64,000 nt of DNA, from the NCBI GenBank assembly GCA_024811115.1, contig JAKOGH010000119.1, positions 62,001 through 126,000 of the forward strand, in the 5' to 3' direction. Position numbers and translations under genes: made by a program. The DNA is from Terana coerulea. Lineage: Eukaryota > Basidiomycota > Agaricomycetes > Polyporales > Phanerochaetaceae. Of this stretch, positions 45,384 to 57,243 are shown in pieces. The notes under the pieces were generated by a model, which was given only the letters and a program-made list of their open reading frames with translations, had not been told where the DNA came from and ran no database searches. Positions within the stretch are counted from its first letter, which is position 1. Each line of letters begins with the position of its first letter.

Positions 45384-46783
45384 GCTGGTAGAAGAGCTTT
45401 GCTGGAGGGAAGTTGAAGGTGTGCTGGATGTCTTGCTGAGCAGGAAGGTTTGCAGCTCACTGAGGGGAGGACAAAGAGTAGAGGTCCTTTTATACGAATT
45501 CTAGTCGCTAATTTGTCGAGCTCAGAGGCCAGCATAACCACCGTCCATAAGGCTCGTGAGCGCGTGAGCACCCAGGCACCCGCTTTGTGGTTTCGCATCA
45601 GCGATGTACATGCCGGCGCGCAGGGCATGGGGCTATAGCAATGCAAAAGGGTCAGCGTCTTGTGAAGTAGTGCCGGGTTCGAAGCGCGAGACTCACCCAT
45701 CTTCCGCGAGCAGCCGATGTTGGCTCAGGCTGTACATCCCGTAGGGCCCACGTCGCGTTATATACGCCGCGACATACGAAGGTAACTCGCAAGCCAAGGC
45801 TTATGCCACTGAATGATATAAATGGACTCGGATTGCGAGCCAACTCTGGTTCCATTGCTGCCATTGAGGTGGGGATGGGAGGTGGACTTGTGTTACTATC
45901 ATCCCGTCCACGTTCGGAACATCCGAGTCGAGGAAATAGACTACTAGATCGGAGCAGGTGCGCTCGGACCTGCTGATTTGCATACCAAATACACCGGCAA
46001 TGTCGGGTGTGGTGCTCCAACGGGGCCGCCCGTGCGTGAGTGTAACACTGGTGCTTCAGGGCGCCGATTGCACTGTCGGGACGATGGCGGACGCCCATAC
46101 CCAGCAGGAAGAGACCTATTCGTAGAAATATAATTCAGCAGACAAACTTATGTATGCCGTCGCTAATAGAAAGCTAGCTTTCACAGAGATATGGACGTAC
46201 CTCAGATGACTTTCTGCCAACTTACGCCTCTCCTGACCGGCTCTAGAGGAAGGTCTCCAGACGCCCTACGCGCCGCCTTGCATGCCAAGAACATTTTACG
46301 ACGTTTGATGTATACGAACTTTTCTACGCGCCTTACTATGACGGGCCCGCAAGAACAAGATCAAGAAATCGACGCATGCCAAGAGCATTCTGTCCAGCGG
46401 TGCCCGTCGTACGGGGATCCGGGCGGAGTCGGTGCCGCCAGACCTCGAGAGTACAGACGGGAGGAAAGGTATGCACCTCGGAAGAGCAAGGGACAAAGCA
46501 ATCATGCAGCTGATCAGACTACCGGACTCTGTGAGCCCCCCTTTGCCTGAGCATTTAGTGACTTGAAGGAAGCGACGTACCTCAGCTCTAGACATCCTCA
46601 TAAGCGTATGTTCAAAGGATTCCTGATAGTGTGTTCGAGCCGGGTTGAACGGATGACTGAACTCGTGATCTTCCATGAGTAGTCTACATAGCAAAAAGAA
46701 GATAATATCAGCAGTTTTGGAGTCGTTTATAGCACACAGATTACTCACAGTCAACCCTGGCCATCTCAACGCAGCGATGTGCG
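45384..46783. other. Spacer, possible coding fragment, no gene assigned
   Basis: About 1.4 kb upstream of the secreted protein gene. A minus-strand segment near 46610-46680 reads MEDHEFSHPFNPARTHYQES followed by a splice-donor-like GTACGT. It looks like an orphan exon, but no full gene could be built. Confidence 0.35.
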
Positions 46784-47060
46784 AGTCAGTGACTGGTCAA
46801 AATAGTCACAGTTTCTGACTGAGAGTCAGACGCTGTGGCTGTGACTGGGGGTTCTCTGGGTCCTGGCGCGGGAACTCCCATTAGCCAATCACAGCTCCCA
46901 GCCACAAGCAGGACTACGAAGACCCCACGTGAGAACTTTCAGCGTCCCCCGCGGAGTTGTTGTGGCCGGATTACCATTTTGGGCGACCAGTCATTGTCCA
47001 AGTCAGTGATGGGCCACTGACTGGAGGCATATAGTCAATGACTCGAGTCATTGACTGACC
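46784..47060. mobile_element. MITE-like element with (A)GTCA(A/G)TGACT ends
   Basis: The left edge reads AGTCAGTGACTGGTCA. The right edge is a palindrome ATGACTCGAGTCAT flanked by GTCA/TGAC motifs, ending TTGACTGACC at 47060. Sequence homologous to the X1 promoter resumes immediately to the right, so the element probably inserted upstream of X2. It has no coding capacity. A precise target duplication was not identified. Confidence 0.45.
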
Positions 47061-47093
47061 AACGCTCCCTGGACTATAACCGCGGACATCGCC

Positions 47094-48516
47094 ATGTCCG
47101 TACCTCCGCCCGAGCTGCTGTACGACATATGTGCACTTGTCACGGCCGAATTTCTGGACGCAATCATCGCCGGAGCTCTCAGGTATGCGCCACAACGAGG
47201 AGCAGACGAGAGGGAGACGATTATGGCCACCCTTACATATCGAGACCCAGCTCTCGAGGCTCACAATCCAATCATCTCCCTACTGCAGACGTCATTTACC
47301 ATCAGGCAAGTCACTCTGGCGGCGCTGTCGGATGCTTTGGGAATTCCTGTCGACTGGAACGGGCTGGCCAGGTACGTCTTCGTCCCAAATATCGTAAATG
47401 ATTCAGACCTGCTAAATCCCTTAATCAGGCTGACCGTAAAGCCTTGGACTCATATCCAACCTGTGAGAGTTCGCCTCTGGGAAGCTCGGAATCATGTCAT
47501 CCAAAGTGTGGTCGAGCTCCAGGGCTACACAGTCTGTGGCGAAGTCACCGTTACTCCGCTCATATGAGCAGATAGCCCGCACCTTTGACGTCATGCGACT
47601 CTTCAACCAAACCATGGACGAGCAGCAAATGGACAAGATGAAGCAAGGCATGGACGTGATTGAAGCCCTTCACGCAGTTCGAAATGAACTGAGTGTCAAC
47701 AACGCTTTTGACCTTGGTGATGCCGAGAAATGCTACGCCAACATGCCAAAGACTAGGATTTACTTTTTCATCTCTGTCCGAATAGGCTGCGTGCTCTCGC
47801 TCTCATCCTTCCGTCAGTCCCAACGTTGCGCTTCGCGGGCATGAATGCTGATAAACCGCTGTTTTACAGATCAAGACATCATCGCAAACTACAACCGACT
47901 CAAATTTTTCTTGTTATTTTTGCGCGGAATGGACCGACTGTTTAGCTCTGCTTCTAACCAGCGCAAGCGCAGTATAATTGACGTACGCCTAACCGTTGCG
48001 TCACATGTGAACCTGCACCTCATGTTTTAGTAGGGCGCTCTAGAAGAAGCCAGGGCTCAGCAGAGAGTCAACGCCAACGTGGAAATGTTGCGTACCCACG
48101 CAAATCTGGAGTATGACTGCTCGTCATCAATCCTTGGCGTATTTCTCACCGGTCTCAGCAAGGACCTTGCCGAGGTGCGCGTTGGCTTATGTGGCGTGCG
48201 GATTGAAGTAAAATGATGATTTCAATAGATGTTAGCAACCTTGGCCAAACCCGCATCGCTGAGCTCGTGCCTTGTTCACTCCACCTTGCCGCAGCAGCTG
48301 GATGCCATCTTGGACGCTCACGCAATAGTACTGTCAGGCGTTGTTCATGCATTGGAGGCGGTTAGTAGAGGTCTTGACGGAGCCCTGAGCGGTGGAGCTA
48401 TCATAGCTTCGGACTCTACATCGGCATTAGTGAGGGCCGTTGTTTCGCCAGATCGGCTGCTGGAGGTGACCCTGCCTACCCCTACATACCCGGGCGGTGA
48501 TCCATGTATAATGTGA
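47094..48516 (+). CDS. Orphan family X protein, tandem member X2
   Basis: Close paralogue of X1. The start MSVPPPELLYDICALVTAEF leads to LDAIIAGALRYAPQRG, NPIISLLQTSFTIRQVTLAA and LSDALGIPVDWNGLAR. The first intron sits at the same codon as in X1. Then come LTVKPWTHIQPVRVRLWEAR and, after a one-base insertion at about 47525 relative to X1, SVAKSPLLRSYEQIARTFDV and QMDKMKQGMDVIEALHAVRN. The last exons give NYNRLKFFLLFLRGMDRLF, ALEEARAQQRVNANVEMLRT and MLATLAKPASLSSCLVHSTL, ending PGGDPCIM. Apart from the single frame break it is full length. Function unknown. Its upstream region was altered by a MITE-like insertion. Confidence 0.6.
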
Positions 48517-48797
48517 GCGGCCAGATAGGCTCATTCACCTTATATTTTGCGTTTACGGTATTTATTCTTCGCAGATCCTGCACTCTGGCGTGCGAAGTCG
48601 GAAAGGACGATTACCTCCCTCGTATCATGTATCATCGCCTTTGTTTTCACAACCTTCGGCGGCAAATCCGGTCTCAGTAAATAACCCTGAAGGACTTCTT
48701 CGACTTCTTCGACAAGAATAGGGTCCTGTATCAGCATATACTCAAGCGCTGGCTAGGTAGGGTAATGGCTGCGGTCACGGAAGGAAAGTCGGAGTAG
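48517..48797 (+). pseudogene. Decayed copy of SPC2 last exon (remnant 2)
   Basis: Starts with the same GTGAGCGGCCAGATAG leader as remnant 1. It then has GGAAAGGACGATTACCTCC, TTCGGCGGCAAATCCGGTCT, and a C-terminal part still readable as FFDKNRVLYQHILKRWLGRV with MAAVTEGKSE and a stop at 48795-48797. The functional SPC2 equivalent is FFDENGVLDQDIFERWVGG and AAVMEGKQE. Upstream exons and an intact frame are missing. The sequence after it (GGCGGGTTTGG) also matches the SPC2 3' flank. Confidence 0.8.
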
Positions 48798-49110
48798 TTG
48801 GACTCGCGGCGGGTTTGGAACGTTTATACGCTGTTGCCCATTTGTACTCACATCCTGCAGGACTGTAAACCAAACTGTGGCTGCACTTGGAACAGGACCT
48901 CGCCTAACGTCGAATGCCTACTTGTGCGATCAGTATATAAGATTTCCTCGGTCCGCACTGGTCTCCGCTCGAAAGCAAAGAGCGCGAACGTCACGAGTAA
49001 GTATTAACTGAGGCCGGTGCCGAGAGCCTCAGCCAGCGCTTCCTCACACACCTGTGACCCTCGTCTACTTTATCCTGATCACTCTTTGGACTGCCATCCT
49101 GGACATCACC

Positions 49111-50263
49111 ATGCCTCTGCTCCCGCCCGAGCTGCTCTATGACATATGCGCACTTGTTGTTGCGGACGTCGGTCACCATCCGGAAGGTCACTCTGACAGT
49201 GCTTTCTGATGCTTTAGGCATCCCCGTCGACGACGACGGGGTGGGTAGGTGTGTCGTGAAGCCAGAAGTTCGCGATCAATGCCCGGCTCATTCCCTTTGC
49301 CAGGCTTACCATCAAGCCTTGGACGCATATCCAGCCCGTTAGGCTTCGCCTCCTGGGAAGCGAGGAGCGATGCTATTCAAAGCATACCACAGCTCAAGGC
49401 TCGACAGCAGGCTGTAGCAAAGTCGCCGTTACTCCGATCATATGAGCTGATAGCCCTGACTTCCGACGTTTGCCGACTCACGCCCAAGTTCGTTGATGAG
49501 CAGCGAGTGGCCAAGATGTCATGATAGAAGACAGGAGTCTTTCGGTGGTGGACGGCCTTCATGCAGTTCGGGCTGAGATGGGCCACAACGTCAACCTCCA
49601 CCTTGACGAAGTCATGGAGTATTACAACAACATGCCCATGACGGCGCTGTACCTGTTTGCTTATGTTCGCATGGACTGCACGCTTGTGCTTTCCTTTATC
49701 TGTAGGCTGAATTTCTTTCCCTCCAGCGAACACGATCCTTGCTGATGGACTGTCAAACAGGCCAAAGTACGAGTGCAGGTCGCGGTGCGCTGGATACTTT
49801 TGAACGAATTGCAGACGAGGTGCCCTGGCCCTCTGACGTATTCTCTGATGAAGAGAATAGGCAAATTGTTGATGTACGCTCTACCCCTACCGTATCTTAC
49901 GCGCAGGTCTGTCTCAAGCTGAGGCCGTCTGCAGAGTGCTCTCGAGGGGCTTAGAGCACAATTCGAAGCGACTGAAAATATCGAAGCGGGTGGTTTAATA
50001 GCAGTTCTGCAAGAGTGCTGCTCGCCATCATGCCCTAGTGCATTCATCTTCAGCCTCAACGAGGATCTCAACGAGGTGCGTATTGATGCATGCAATGCTC
50101 TTCGGGACTTACGGTATTGGCACAGATGTTGATAAAAGCGATCACATCTGCGGGGCTTCCTCCGCCTGCTGAACCTTCCACTATACAGCAAAAGCTGGAA
50201 GCTGTCTTGCGCGATCAGAAAGAGGCACTGCTAGAATCAATTTCTAAACTAGGAGCAAGCTAG
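49111..50263 (+). pseudogene. Orphan family X, tandem member X3 (deleted, probably decayed)
   Basis: The start MPLLPPELLYDICALVVADV matches X1/X2, but about 130-140 bp are missing right after it. TSVTIRKVTLTVLSDALGIP therefore follows in another frame. The first intron (before LTIKPWTHIQPVRLRL) is in the conserved place. A further one-base insertion near 49349 and a shortened segment around 49515 are visible. VDGLHAVRAEMGHNVNLHLD, YLFAYVRMDCTLVLSFI and a last exon with MLIKAITSAGLPPPAEPS and EAVLRDQKEALLESISKLGA are still readable. After the stop at 50263 a protein-like stretch (DDIAALATQISDLSTRMSQL) continues to about 50401. Multiple lesions argue for a pseudogene, though assembly errors cannot be excluded for the one-base ones. 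Confidence 0.6.
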
Positions 50264-50757
50264 AGGGCGGATCGGGGCCGCAAGCGTGACACACAACCCA
50301 GGTCCAGATGATATCGCAGCTCTCGCCACGCAAATATCGGATCTATCCACTCGCATGAGCCAGCTGATGAATGCGCTCAAAGATGGTAACAATACACAAT
50401 AATTGCTGTCAACACGGGTTTCATTTGTATAACACATTGGTTACACGGTCTTATAAAACTATCTGACCCCTAAATTCATGTAATGCACCATACAGTGTGG
50501 CATCTAGCATACCCTTCTACGATATATAGTTCAGACAAATGCTCCGGCCTCTTCACACACACATACACATACACCGGTGCAACACCGAGGTGCTCAGAGG
50601 CGTCTGACGCCACAAAGTCTATGCCTACCATGAATGACCGGTAACGCATGAGGCAATGACGTCGGGTTGACCTGGACATGTTGTTTGATTACTAGTGACT
50701 CGGAAGAGAACAGTGCCTCGAGCAACTACGTAGGTTTTTGGATGATTTTTATGTTCT

Positions 50758-52002
50758 CTATAGGGCAAGTTTTAGGAGGTCGCTCATCACCCCCATAGCG
50801 GTCACAGCTGCGCCGGCTCCTGCACCCTGGACAATCAGCGGACGCGGGCTGTATCGCTCGGTATGGAACATAATGATGTTGTCGGATCCACCTAGTGACG
50901 TTGCGAACGGATGGGTGGTGGGATACCTACAGAATAGTCAATCAGTAACTCAACTTCGTCTCTATAATCGACCTGGCTTACTTCTCGAGGTCAGCCCTAA
51001 CAACCCCTTTCTCGACGTCCACAACACCAACAAAGCGCAATACGGAACCCTCTGCGCGGGCGTCGTCTCTTAGCTTCTCATATTCCGCGTCAAATTCGGG
51101 GAGTCGCTGCACAAAGTCCGTGCCCGAAGATACGGATGCCAGAGCGTCTGGGACGAGCGAACGAGTTTGGACGGAGAGGTAGCCCTCAGGGAGAGCAGAC
51201 TGCAGGGAAGGAATGGAGCGGGCGAGAATGGCGAGTTTGCGTGCGACGTCGGCTCCGTTCAGGTCATCTGCAGGATGGGGTTCCTGACGCAGCAGTTCAG
51301 TCTAGATGCAGCAGAGGTTCCCGTTCATGCCCACCGTGTACCCCTTTTCTCTTGCAACGCTCACTACGGAAGAGAACGATGGCCCTCCAGAGCTGGCAGT
51401 CGAGAAGTTGTTGAAGATGTAGCTCATAGTCCCTGAGAACACGCCCTCGATCTTCTTCACCTGTTTACGACTCGTATCAGGATCCCAGAAGTATAGCCAG
51501 TATTCGGCATACCTTGTCCCCAGTAGCTACCAGATCCTTCAAAGTCTGCACCACTGGCAGCCCTGCTCCAACCGTAGACTCATTCAACCATCTCGCTCCA
51601 GTCTCCCGGCTTGCCTTCAAGATCGCGTCGTACAGGCTCTGGCTCCCCGAAAGCGCTTTTTTATTCGGTGTCACGACGTGGACTCCCACTTTAAAAATTC
51701 AGGGTAAAGCTCCGCTACGTCCTGGGATGCCGTGTTGTCGACGAATACAGCTGGCTTCACGGACGAGAGCTGTTCGGCCAAGGTCGTGAGATTGGGTGTG
51801 CTGGATGAAGCTGAGAGCGCGGCCGCCCAGTTGCTGGCATCAACGGGGAGTCCATCCGCAGAATAGATGCTCTTTTTGAGGAGTTCAAGGATACGAGCTT
51901 GAACGGTGATGGTGAGGGAAGAGCAAGCAACTGAGAGATCAATTCAGCGCCGACCAGTCCGACGCCGACGATTGCCACAGAGATGGTGGGTTTGCTGGAC
52001 AT
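50758..52002 (-). CDS. HOM6: Homoserine dehydrogenase
   Basis: NAD(P)H-dependent enzyme reducing aspartate semialdehyde to homoserine, on the path to threonine and methionine. The start [20 protein letters not shown] carries the GxGxxG nucleotide motif. Later parts give [79 protein letters not shown] and [20 protein letters not shown]. The C-terminus is GADN-like [20 protein letters not shown] followed by [20 protein letters not shown]. These are complete HOM6 motifs including the catalytic KxxPADDL region. Frame breaks sit in homopolymers at 51873-51877 (five T on plus; six expected) and about 51690-51698. Introns include one between GYT and EPHP. Confidence 0.88.
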
Positions 52003-52261
52003 TCTGGATAGTGCACGGGTACACAAAAATGTGAAAGGTGCAGTTCGTGTTGTCTGCAAGACCGTGGATTGTCGTAAGACCGACGGGGATGAGCTGCGTG
52101 AAAGAACCAAGCGAGTCAAAAGCATCGAGATGAGGCGCCCATACTTCGAGTCACCGGCAGGATGAGTGACAACTGGCTCAGGATCGCGTGGCTCAGAGTA
52201 CACGCTTTTTATTGTACTACTGACAAATATACTACATGTTACTATTGCATACATGCACAAG

Positions 52262-53540
52262 TTACTCTGCATGTATTGGGTTCCACTGGCAAGCACCCTC
52301 GTCACCTTTATCTAAGGCATCGATTCGGGCCATGTCGTCCGGGCTGAGAGTGAAGTCATATACATCTGCATTGGACTGTATGCGTTCCGCTTGAGAAGAC
52401 TTGGGCAATGGCGAAAAGCTACAATCATGTCAGACACACTGGAGGTAACAGAAACGAATGGACCAAATGAATTTACTCGTGTTGCAACGACCATCTGATC
52501 AGGATCTGAGGGACGGTCTTATTATACTGTGGGAGAAAATGCCAGGATTAATTCAAAGTATGGAACAGATGAGGAGTAAAAGTACGTTTTTAGCAAGGTC
52601 TTCGAAGACAGGATCCTCAAACGCTCCACGGATCAGAGGGCAGTAGGCTTGTACCAAAATCCCGTTCTTCTGGCAGTACTCGACGATAGGCCTTTGCTGG
52701 CAAAAAGGATGCAGCTAGAGAAGATTTTTCAGTACTCTGGTTGGTTAGTTCACTATTGGAAGACCGACGAACTTCGATCTGGTTTACGACTGGAAGCTCC
52801 AAGCCAGCCGCTCGTATTTCCTCGATATGCTTGATATTACTAGTATAGGCGACATTAGCGAAGGCCGTAACAAGGAGCTCATATACTGACTAATTACTGA
52901 CACCAATGCTACGCAACTTGCCTTCGTTTCTCTTGGCGATAAGTGCACGCCATGTATCAAGGCGGCGCTGCTTCCCGGAAAGTGGGGAATGAATTAAGTA
53001 TAGGTCAATGTAGTCTTACCCTAAGCGGTTAGAACAGCCCAAGCAGAAAATGCGCGATATACAGATGCTCACCCAGTCCGAACTTCGTGTAGGATTCATC
53101 GACACAGCGCAAGGTGCTCTCATATCCGAAATCAGGGTGGTAGATCTTTGAGGCTACGGAGGACAGTCAATGACCACCCATGACGGATGTCATCCTGCAG
53201 ACTCACTGACGAACAGTTGCGCACGATCAGTGGCAGCATCGCGGATGGCCCGACCCACTTCGGCCTCGTTCTCGTAGTAGCGTGCCGAGTCAATGTGCCT
53301 GAACATCAAGAGCATTCATCGTGCTGCTGCGGGAACTGAGTGATTGGAGGAGCGGGCGCACCTATAACCAGCTTCGACAGCTGCCAGACAGGCGGACTGG
53401 CATTCCCAATTCTGATATACTCCAAGTCCGAGGTAAGGAATCTCGTAGCCTATCATCAATCGATTTCAACGTTGTGGACAATCTGCAGCTAAGGGCAACT
53501 TACCCGACGCTAGATGAAACTTTGAATCGATGGTCAACAT
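52262..53540 (-). CDS. Aldo/keto reductase
   Basis: NADPH-dependent oxidoreductase of the AKR superfamily. The start at 53540 gives MLTIDSKFHLASGYEIPYLG. The catalytic Asp and Tyr lie in GYRHIDSARYYENEAEVGRA, the catalytic Lys in KIYHPDFGYESTLRCVDESY and the His in DYIDLYLIHSPLSGKQRRLD. Further motifs are KLRSIGVSNYSIKHIEEIRA, LPVVNQIELHPFCQQRPIVE, VQAYCPLIRGAFEDPVFEDL and KTVPQILIRWSLQH. The C-terminus is ADVYDFTLSPDDMARIDALD, ending WNPIHAE at 52262. Seven or more small exons are in frame, about 290 residues. The physiological substrate cannot be read from sequence. It is divergent from the kinase gene. Confidence 0.88.
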
Positions 53541-54306
53541 TCTCCGACGCGCTGGTATCGAGACTGGCCCGTTCTTCCCGTTAGTCATATTGGAACGGTG
53601 GCGAGAAGCAAAGACGTACGTGGAGCAGACCGCAGGAAACTATCAGCGTTCTGGCTCTATATACGTAGGAGTAAAGAATGACTCCTGCGCGCGACCTGGG
53701 TGTTCTGGACTAATCGTATCGCAAGTGAGGCAATTTATCCCAGGCGACATCATGTCATCTTGCCATCGCTACAGGAGTTGCATATGGAGAGAGGCTAGAG
53801 CCAGGATTCCGGAGACAACCTAGGGATGAAGCTAGTCTACAGAAGAAAAAGGGTCTCAGCATCGTTCTAGCTGCATATGCAATGTGTTCCTGCGCCTCAC
53901 ACTTACGAGGAGACGAATGATAAAGCCTTGCGGATGAGGGTTGGTTACCGATACTCGTGTTATAGTCTAATTATGCAACCAATACTTAGCCACGGATACA
54001 GATATAATCAGTGGGTAATCAGTAAAACGTCGACTACAAACACGGGTGTTCTCGTGGTAAGTACCTTACGACCGACTTGGACAAGCGAGGTGGCAACTCG
54101 GAGCGCCGGGCATGGGTGGAAGCTTATGTAACCAACGAGCGCTCCTGGAGAGCGCTCGCGTCACGCGTGGAAGCCACGCGACGTGGTGTTCAAATTCGAC
54201 GCTTCGTCCAGGACCTTGTTTCTTTCAACCACGACAGGACCTCGACGGCCGCTGCGACATTCTTTCTAGCCCAACACTCTATCTTACATTCTTCTATTAT
54301 TACACT
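53541..54306. promoter_or_regulatory. Divergent intergenic region, reductase/kinase
   Basis: About 770 bases between outward-facing starts, with the palindromic block GAGCGCTCCTGGAGAGCGCTC near 54138-54158 and a CACGCGTGG-type motif beyond it. No gene recognised. Promoter function is positional inference. Confidence 0.4.
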
Positions 54307-57243
54307 ATGTCTTCCGTAATTGAAATCCTTCCTCGCGCCCCGCCTGCCCAGTACAAGACCCCGCTCGGCACCCGCTGGGAGAAGGAGAAGGCCGCTGCAG
54401 GCAGCGGTGCTTTCGACTACCCCGACGACGCGAAGTTCGTTGGACCCTGGGTTATCGGCGAATGCGTGGGCAAAGGCGCCTCCGGTCACGTCAAGATAGC
54501 CAAGCATCGTCGAACAGGCCAGCTTGCTGCCGTCAAGATCCTCCCCATTCAGCCTTTCGTACAGTCCCGCGGCGGCAATGTCGCGGCGGCGCAGGCGAAG
54601 TCTGAGAAGCAACGTATGGGTATCGACCGGGAGATCACCATGATGAAGCTCATGAACCATCCGAACATCATGCGGATCTACGACGTTTACGAGGGCGAGA
54701 AGGAGCTCTACCTCATCCTGGAATACATTGAAGGCGGCGAACTGTTCGACTTCTTGGTCAATCGCGGTAGGCTTCCTGCTCAGGAAGCGCTTGGGTACTT
54801 CAAGCAGATCGTCTATGGCTTGAACTATGCGCATACATTCTCCATCATCCACCGTGACTTGAAACCCGAGAACATCCTCATCCACTCTCTGAACCCTCCG
54901 CTCGTCAAGATCGCTGACTGGGGTATGGCTGCCTTCGCTCCTCCGACGCTACAACTCGAGACCAGCTGTGGTAGCCCTCACTACGCCAGCCCTGAGATCG
55001 TCAACGGACATCGATACACTGGGACCGCGACCGACATCTGGAGCTGCGGCGTCATTCTCTATGCTCTTCTGACTGGGCGACTTCCGTTTGATGACAAGAA
55101 CGTTCGTACGCTTCTGGGCAAAGTCAAGACCGGGAAATACGAGATGCCTACTTATATCGACCCCCTCGCAAAAGGACTTATTGTCTCGCATGCTTGTCGT
55201 CGACGTCAAAAAGCGAATCTCAGTACGTGTGGCTATTGTTGTCACATGCGCGGTGCTCACACTCTGTCCAGATGGCAGACATCCTCCGACACCCTTGGTT
55301 GGAAGGTGTTACTCCCGGAATCACCTGCGTCCCTGCTCCCCCTGTCTGTGAACTGGCGATGCCTCTTCCCTCTGCTCGGCATATAGACCGCGACCTGTTC
55401 CATTCTCTTTGCATCATCTGGGGCCGACATGCGAATTTCGATCTGATCAAGACCGACTTGCTCAGCGCTGCTGGTGAAGGAACGCTAGCCAAGGCCTTCT
55501 ATTTTCTCTTGCAGAAGCACCGTGAACGCACCATGGGTGAACACGGCATCTTGATGGACGACATTCTCAAGTCTCCAGGAAAGGTGGTCGTGAAGCAGTA
55601 CTGTGCGCCCAAGTACCGGAAGGCAGAGTCGGAAATTATCGTTCTCGACGAGCCCGTCTCCACCACAGCACGTCAGACGGTCTCTGACATCCCACCCTCA
55701 GCTCAGTCGTCTTCGCCGGCGCGTCCAGTTCATCACATCCCAGGCTTACCCGTCATGGAGAGGACCGGTTCTGGCGTCCGTACGGCTCCTCCAGCTGGCC
55801 CTCGACCTCAGCGGGCTCGGCCTACATCGTCTCCCGTTGGCGATGTGCGAGATGCTGCTCTGTCTCCGGGTGCTTATCGCAATTCAGAAGCGCGCCAACG
55901 CATCCATTCTGGTCGCCAAAGTCAAGTCCCGACAAACGGGCCGCCTTCGAGTCGCAAAAGCCCCATTGTCGGATATGTTTGCCGGTCCGCCTCGCCAGTC
56001 GATGCAGCAACCTCATATCATTCGTCATCCTGGCTATGTGGGAACTTCTCGGCCTACTACATCTGGGCGACGCGCCGACACCATCAACATTCCTCCTTCT
56101 GCCGTGTATGCGCCTACGCCTGTGCAAGTGTTAGAGCCCAAGATCTTGCCGATGATCACCGCGCCGCAAGTGGGGGATGTCGAGCTACAGAAGACCATCG
56201 ATCAGTACGCCAACCTGGTGAATCAGCAAGCGCATAACTGGAACTCTGTCCAGGCTCAGTTCCTCTCTGGGCAATACCCGGGCGATGTCGCTACCCAACC
56301 CCATAGTGCGCACCGCCGCGGCCACAGTCGCTCCAGGCCAATGCATCCGGATGTACCGGCTCGCCACAACGCGCCCAAGGCTGACAAGGAGAATGCCGCG
56401 CAAGGCAGCTCACCGTACAAGCATGCACAAGCTGGCGGGCTCGGGTTTGGATCGTCTGTTCCTATGCCCCACGCTCCGATGAGCAAGGAGATGACGAACT
56501 TGCTGGTGCTGGGCGGGCAAGGAGAAGGGGATCGAGAAGAGGGACAAGAAGCATCGTCGTGAGTAGTTTCTATTCGTGCTATGGTCGCCTTCACTGACAC
56601 TCGTGCAGCATCGGGTCTTGAGACGGGATCGCCAAGCCTCCACAAACGCTCCACCTTCACGTCGATGTTGGCGTCGCCAATTCCCTTGTCTCCTGGACCG
56701 TCCGTAGCCTTGAGCTCTCCGGCTGTTGGCGAATTTAAGGGCTGGTTCTCCAACCTCTTCCACTGGAGGGCGCAATCATTCCTGCTCTACTCCGCCGATG
56801 ATATCACCACCAGTCGTAACGACGTACAGGGCGCACTGCAGGCGCTCGGCATCTCGGTGCTCGAAGACTACCAGTGGGGTATCCTGAAGTGCAGAGCCGA
56901 TGACATTCATGACGGTAGCTCGTTGGTCCAAAAAGCGTGTCGCTTCCGCGTGGAGGTCTCGTCGGGATCGGTCAATCCTCCTTCCGCTACGCCCCGACTG
57001 TTGAACAACCCGATGTCGCCGCAGATGAAGATGTCGACGACCCGCAGTCGCTTGCAGTTCGAGAGGCCCCACGGCTGCGATACCGTCATCGCCCTCGTGC
57101 TCGAGAAGGGCTCGCTCACGACCTTCAAAGCGGTGTATCAGCGTCTTGGATCGCAGTGGCAGCCGGACGCGATGCAGTCCCCGCATGCTCCGGCGTTCGG
57201 CAACGGTGGAACCTCCAGTCTCGATCAGCGGATCATGGCCTAG
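54307..57243 (+). CDS. Gin4/Cdr2/Nim1-type serine/threonine kinase (several frame breaks)
   Basis: Probable cell-cycle or septin-linked kinase acting at the cortex. The start MSSVIEILPRAPPAQYKTPL precedes the kinase domain: VIGECVGKGASGHVKIAKHR (Gly loop), AAVKILP (Lys), IIHRDLKPENILIHS (catalytic loop), KIADWGMAAF (DFG variant DWG) and CGSPHYASPEIVNGHRYTGT (activation segment). After an intron, MADILRHPWLEGVTPGITCV closes the domain. A long disordered middle (KSPGKVVVKQYCAPKYRK onward) leads to a C-terminal KA1-like domain: FKGWFSNLFHWRAQSFLLYS, GVLED-type ISVLEDYQWGILKCRADDIH and VLEKGSLTTFKAVYQRLGSQ. Frame breaks at about 55170-55173 (A run), 55957-55964 (AAAAGCCCC) and 56511-56518 (GGGCGGGC) are most simply assembly indels. 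Confidence 0.85.

Noticed and set aside
45660..45690. tRNA B-box-like GGGTTCGAAGC
   Set aside because: No matching A-box or cloverleaf could be built around it.
54190..54885. Minus-strand 231-codon frame
   Set aside because: Antisense to the conserved kinase domain.
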